Shown here in pieces: positions 6,690 to 7,798 of a stretch of DNA of 7,798 nt (within the stretch, counting starts at the first letter, position 1; the number at the start of each line of letters is the position of its first letter). The position numbers and the translations under genes are program-made. The stretch comes from Bacillota bacterium. Its GTDB lineage: Bacteria > Bacillota > Clostridia > Acetivibrionales > DSM-1351. Location: the NCBI GenBank assembly GCA_023412635.1, contig JAEYNI010000288.1, positions 1 to 7,798 of the forward strand, read 5' to 3'. The notes below the pieces were generated by a model that had not been told where the DNA came from, did no database searches, and was given only the letters and a program-made list of their open reading frames with translations.

Positions 6690-6738
6690 CCCAAGTTCAC
6701 AAGTCGCCTTGTTCCAGGCGTTTATTTTGGGTGAACGC
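6690..6738 (-). promoter_or_regulatory. Structured RNA element in the modA leader, possible riboswitch
   Basis: On the minus strand GTTCAC (plus 6731-6736) can pair with GTGAAC (plus 6695-6700). Inside is a hairpin CGCCT/AGGCG (plus 6716-6720 and 6705-6709). CCCAA (plus 6727-6731) can pair across with TTGGG (plus 6690-6694), giving an H-type pseudoknot. A competing hairpin GCGTT/AACGC (plus 6734-6738 and 6718-6722) excludes both. The element ends about 20 bases before the modA ribosome binding site. I cannot match it to a riboswitch class by eye; molybdenum/tungsten cofactor or oxyanion sensing is a guess from the gene. Confidence 0.4.
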
Positions 6739-6755
6739 ATCCTTTTCAAGGTAAC

Positions 6756-6797
6756 AAAAAAGATGAGACTATAACCTATGGGTTATAAACTCACCTT
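6756..6797 (-). terminator. Terminator-like hairpin inside the modA leader (attenuator candidate)
   Basis: On the minus strand AAGGTGAG pairs with CTCATCTT (one G-U pair), then a two-base internal loop, then TATAACC pairs with GGTTATA around the loop CATA. That is 15 base pairs, followed immediately by a T-run (plus A-tract 6756-6761). It lies about 100 bases upstream of the modA ATG. The U-tract works only in the modA direction. No gene lies upstream on that strand in this window, so it would terminate the modA transcript itself or a short RNA. Confidence 0.6.
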
Positions 6798-6869
6798 CGA
6801 GACCAGCCAGTCATTTTTAATTTGAATTACTTTTAATTTTGACCTAGAAGCACTAAAATTCTATTTCTC

Positions 6870-6897
6870 TAATTGTAACACCAGAACTTAACAATTA
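6870..6897 (-). promoter_or_regulatory. Candidate modA promoter (extended -10) inside an inverted repeat
   Basis: On the minus strand TGTTACAAT (plus 6872-6880) fits an extended -10 promoter, TGn plus TACAAT; no good -35 lies at 17 bases. The same bases belong to a dyad, TAATTGT (6870-6876) and ACAATTA (6891-6897), separated by 14 bases, which could be an operator. Transcription would start near 6865, giving a modA leader of about 205 bases. Confidence 0.4.
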
Positions 6898-6979
6898 ATA
6901 TCAAGTTTTTTTACAGTTAATTCTTTGATGTAATCCTTTTTGTTGTACATATCTAACAAATACTGCAAAAGTTTTGTAA

Positions 6980-7007
6980 TTGTTCCGTTCCATATCTGAG
7001 ATATAAA
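6980..7007 (+). promoter_or_regulatory. Candidate gmd promoter
   Basis: TTGTTC (6980-6985) is followed after 16 bases by TATAAA (7002-7007, 5 of 6 to consensus). Transcription would start near 7014 and give a leader of about 100 bases. A weaker pair, TTGACC (6839-6844) with TATTTC (6862-6867), lies further upstream and could be a second promoter. Confidence 0.45.
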
Positions 7008-7046
7008 CATATTATGTTACTAGCCGGAGACTTTCAGAAGCCGTCA

Positions 7047-7082
7047 CAAGTAATCGCAAACCATTTACTTGCATGATTACTT
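7047..7082 (+). repeat. Three-arm TTACTT/AAGTAA repeat in the gmd leader
   Basis: CAAGTAATC (7047-7055) can pair with TTACTTG (7065-7071) or, better, with GATTACTT (7075-7082, eight perfect pairs). The two pairings exclude each other. The cluster ends 20 bases before the GAGGAG ribosome binding site (7103-7108). It may be an operator or an alternative RNA hairpin. Confidence 0.45.
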
Positions 7083-7116
7083 ACTACAAAAATAAAGCAT
7101 CCGAGGAGTTGTATAC

Positions 7117-7798
7117 ATGAAAAAAGCTTTAATAACAGGAATAACCGGTCAGGATGGTTCATACCTTTCTGAGTTTTTGCTGGATAAAGGATACGAAGTA
7201 CACGGTATTATTCGTCGGGGCAGTACTGTGAATACAACACGAATCGACCATCTAAACAATAGTAACCAGTTTTTTGTACATTACGGAGATCTGACCGATA
7301 CCGGAAGTATAACCAAGCTAATATATCAGATTCAGCCTGATGAAGTTTACAATCTTGGTGCACAGAGCGATGTCAAGATATCCTTTGACGTACCTGAATA
7401 TACCTCTGACGCGAACGGGCTAGGTACACTAAGGCTGCTGGACTGTATAAAAGAAATTAAGCCTGACCTTAAGTTTTACCAAGCCTCCTCAAGCGAATTG
7501 TACGGTAAGGTACAGGAGGTGCCGCAAAGGGAAAGCACTCCTTTCTATCCGAGAAGTCCCTATGCCGCTGCAAAGCTCTATGCTTACTGGGTAACTGTAA
7601 ACTACAGAGAGGCCTACGGTCTGTTTGCATGTAATGGTATTCTCTTCAACCATGAATCCCCCAGAAGAGGAGAAAATTTTGTAACCAGAAAAATTACCCT
7701 TGGCATTTCTAATATATTAAAGGGAAAACAGGATAAGCTTGTGCTGGGCAACCTTGATGCCAAAAGAGATTGGGGTTACGCCGGAGATTATGTTGAAG
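7117..7798 (+). CDS. gmd: GDP-mannose 4,6-dehydratase (3' end beyond window)
   Basis: The first 227 codons are present; the family is usually about 320-370 residues, so the C-terminal part lies past the window edge. The enzyme converts GDP-mannose to GDP-4-keto-6-deoxy-mannose in the cytoplasm, the precursor of GDP-fucose, GDP-rhamnose and related sugars for surface glycans. Evidence: the N-terminal Rossmann motif TGITGQDGSYL with Gly8, Gly11 and Gly14 for NADP; the RRGSTVNTTRIDHL segment (33-46); NLGAQSDVKISF (79-90); and the short-chain dehydrogenase catalytic set Ser125 (Thr in many homologues), Glu127, Tyr149 and Lys153 in QASSSELYG and SPYAAAK. NHESPRRGENFVTRKIT (178-194) is also typical of Gmd. 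The ATG has GAGGAG eight bases upstream. It is divergent from modA; partner genes such as fcl or rmd would be expected downstream, outside this window. Confidence 0.96.
   Translation, partial: MKKALITGITGQDGSYLSEFLLDKGYEVHGIIRRGSTVNTTRIDHLNNSNQFFVHYGDLTDTGSITKLIYQIQPDEVYNLGAQSDVKISFDVPEYTSDANGLGTLRLLDCIKEIKPDLKFYQASSSELYGKVQEVPQRESTPFYPRSPYAAAKLYAYWVTVNYREAYGLFACNGILFNHESPRRGENFVTRKITLGISNILKGKQDKLVLGNLDAKRDWGYAGDYVE

Larger units (their letters stand above)
6660..7116. other. Divergent regulatory region between modA and gmd
   Basis: This 457-base gap holds no credible protein-coding gene. It contains the modA leader (structured element 6690-6738 and terminator-like hairpin 6756-6797), a candidate modA promoter within an inverted repeat (6870-6897), a candidate gmd promoter (6980-7007) and a TTACTT repeat cluster in the gmd leader (7047-7082). 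The stretch 6800-6870 is plain AT-rich sequence, and 6900-6975 shows nothing I can name. Confidence 0.8.

Noticed and set aside
6690..6797. Assignment of the modA leader to cobalamin, c-di-GMP, SAM or fluoride riboswitch classes
   Set aside because: The conserved sequence boxes of those classes that I can recall are absent; only general structure supports an RNA element.
1..7798. CRISPR array, tRNA, insertion sequence or phage remnants
   Set aside because: No regularly spaced direct repeats, cloverleaf with CCA-type end, transposase motifs or terminal inverted repeats were seen.

Overview
The window is AT-rich chromosomal DNA with strong GGAGG-type ribosome binding sites, Gram-positive lipoprotein and Sec signals, and short intergenic gaps. 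Together these suggest a low-GC Firmicute, most likely a member of the Clostridia. A Ruminiclostridium-like cellulolytic clostridium is my guess from general feel; no marker gene in the window settles it. I see no rRNA, tRNA, CRISPR array, insertion sequence, integrase or phage gene.

Layout from left to right: (1) bases 141-1304 (+) encode a Sec-exported protein made of two near-identical DJ-1/PfpI domains, followed by a terminator-like hairpin at 1359-1401. (2) Bases 1487-2404 (+) encode an AraC-family regulator. It is convergent with the next operon, with only 15 bases between the stop codons. (3) Bases 5685 down to 2420 (-) hold a compact three-gene ABC exporter operon: an ATPase and two ABC-2 permeases. 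Its permeases overlap by 14 bases, and each reading frame has a strong Shine-Dalgarno sequence. (4) Bases 6659-5832 (-) encode ModA, a molybdate-binding lipoprotein, with no modB or modC beside it. (5) A 457-base divergent intergenic region follows, with several dyads and RNA-like structures. (6) From 7117 (+) to the window edge lies the 5' two thirds or so of gmd, GDP-mannose 4,6-dehydratase, which starts GDP-fucose or GDP-rhamnose synthesis for surface glycans.

The genes look like separate small transcription units, not one system. The exporter ATPase and permeases clearly work together. The AraC regulator may control the exporter or the DJ-1 gene, but only position supports that. ModA needs a ModB/ModC partner encoded elsewhere.

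The least explained part is the roughly 205-base leader of modA. It contains a strong intrinsic-terminator-like hairpin (6756-6797) and, closer to the gene, an element (6690-6738) with nested and pseudoknot-type pairing. This could be a metal- or cofactor-sensing riboswitch or attenuator. A 12-base perfect palindrome between modA and the exporter operon, and a GCCGGAA/TTCCGGC dyad around the likely exporter promoter, are the next best regulatory leads. I found no clear evidence for a wholly new multi-gene system.
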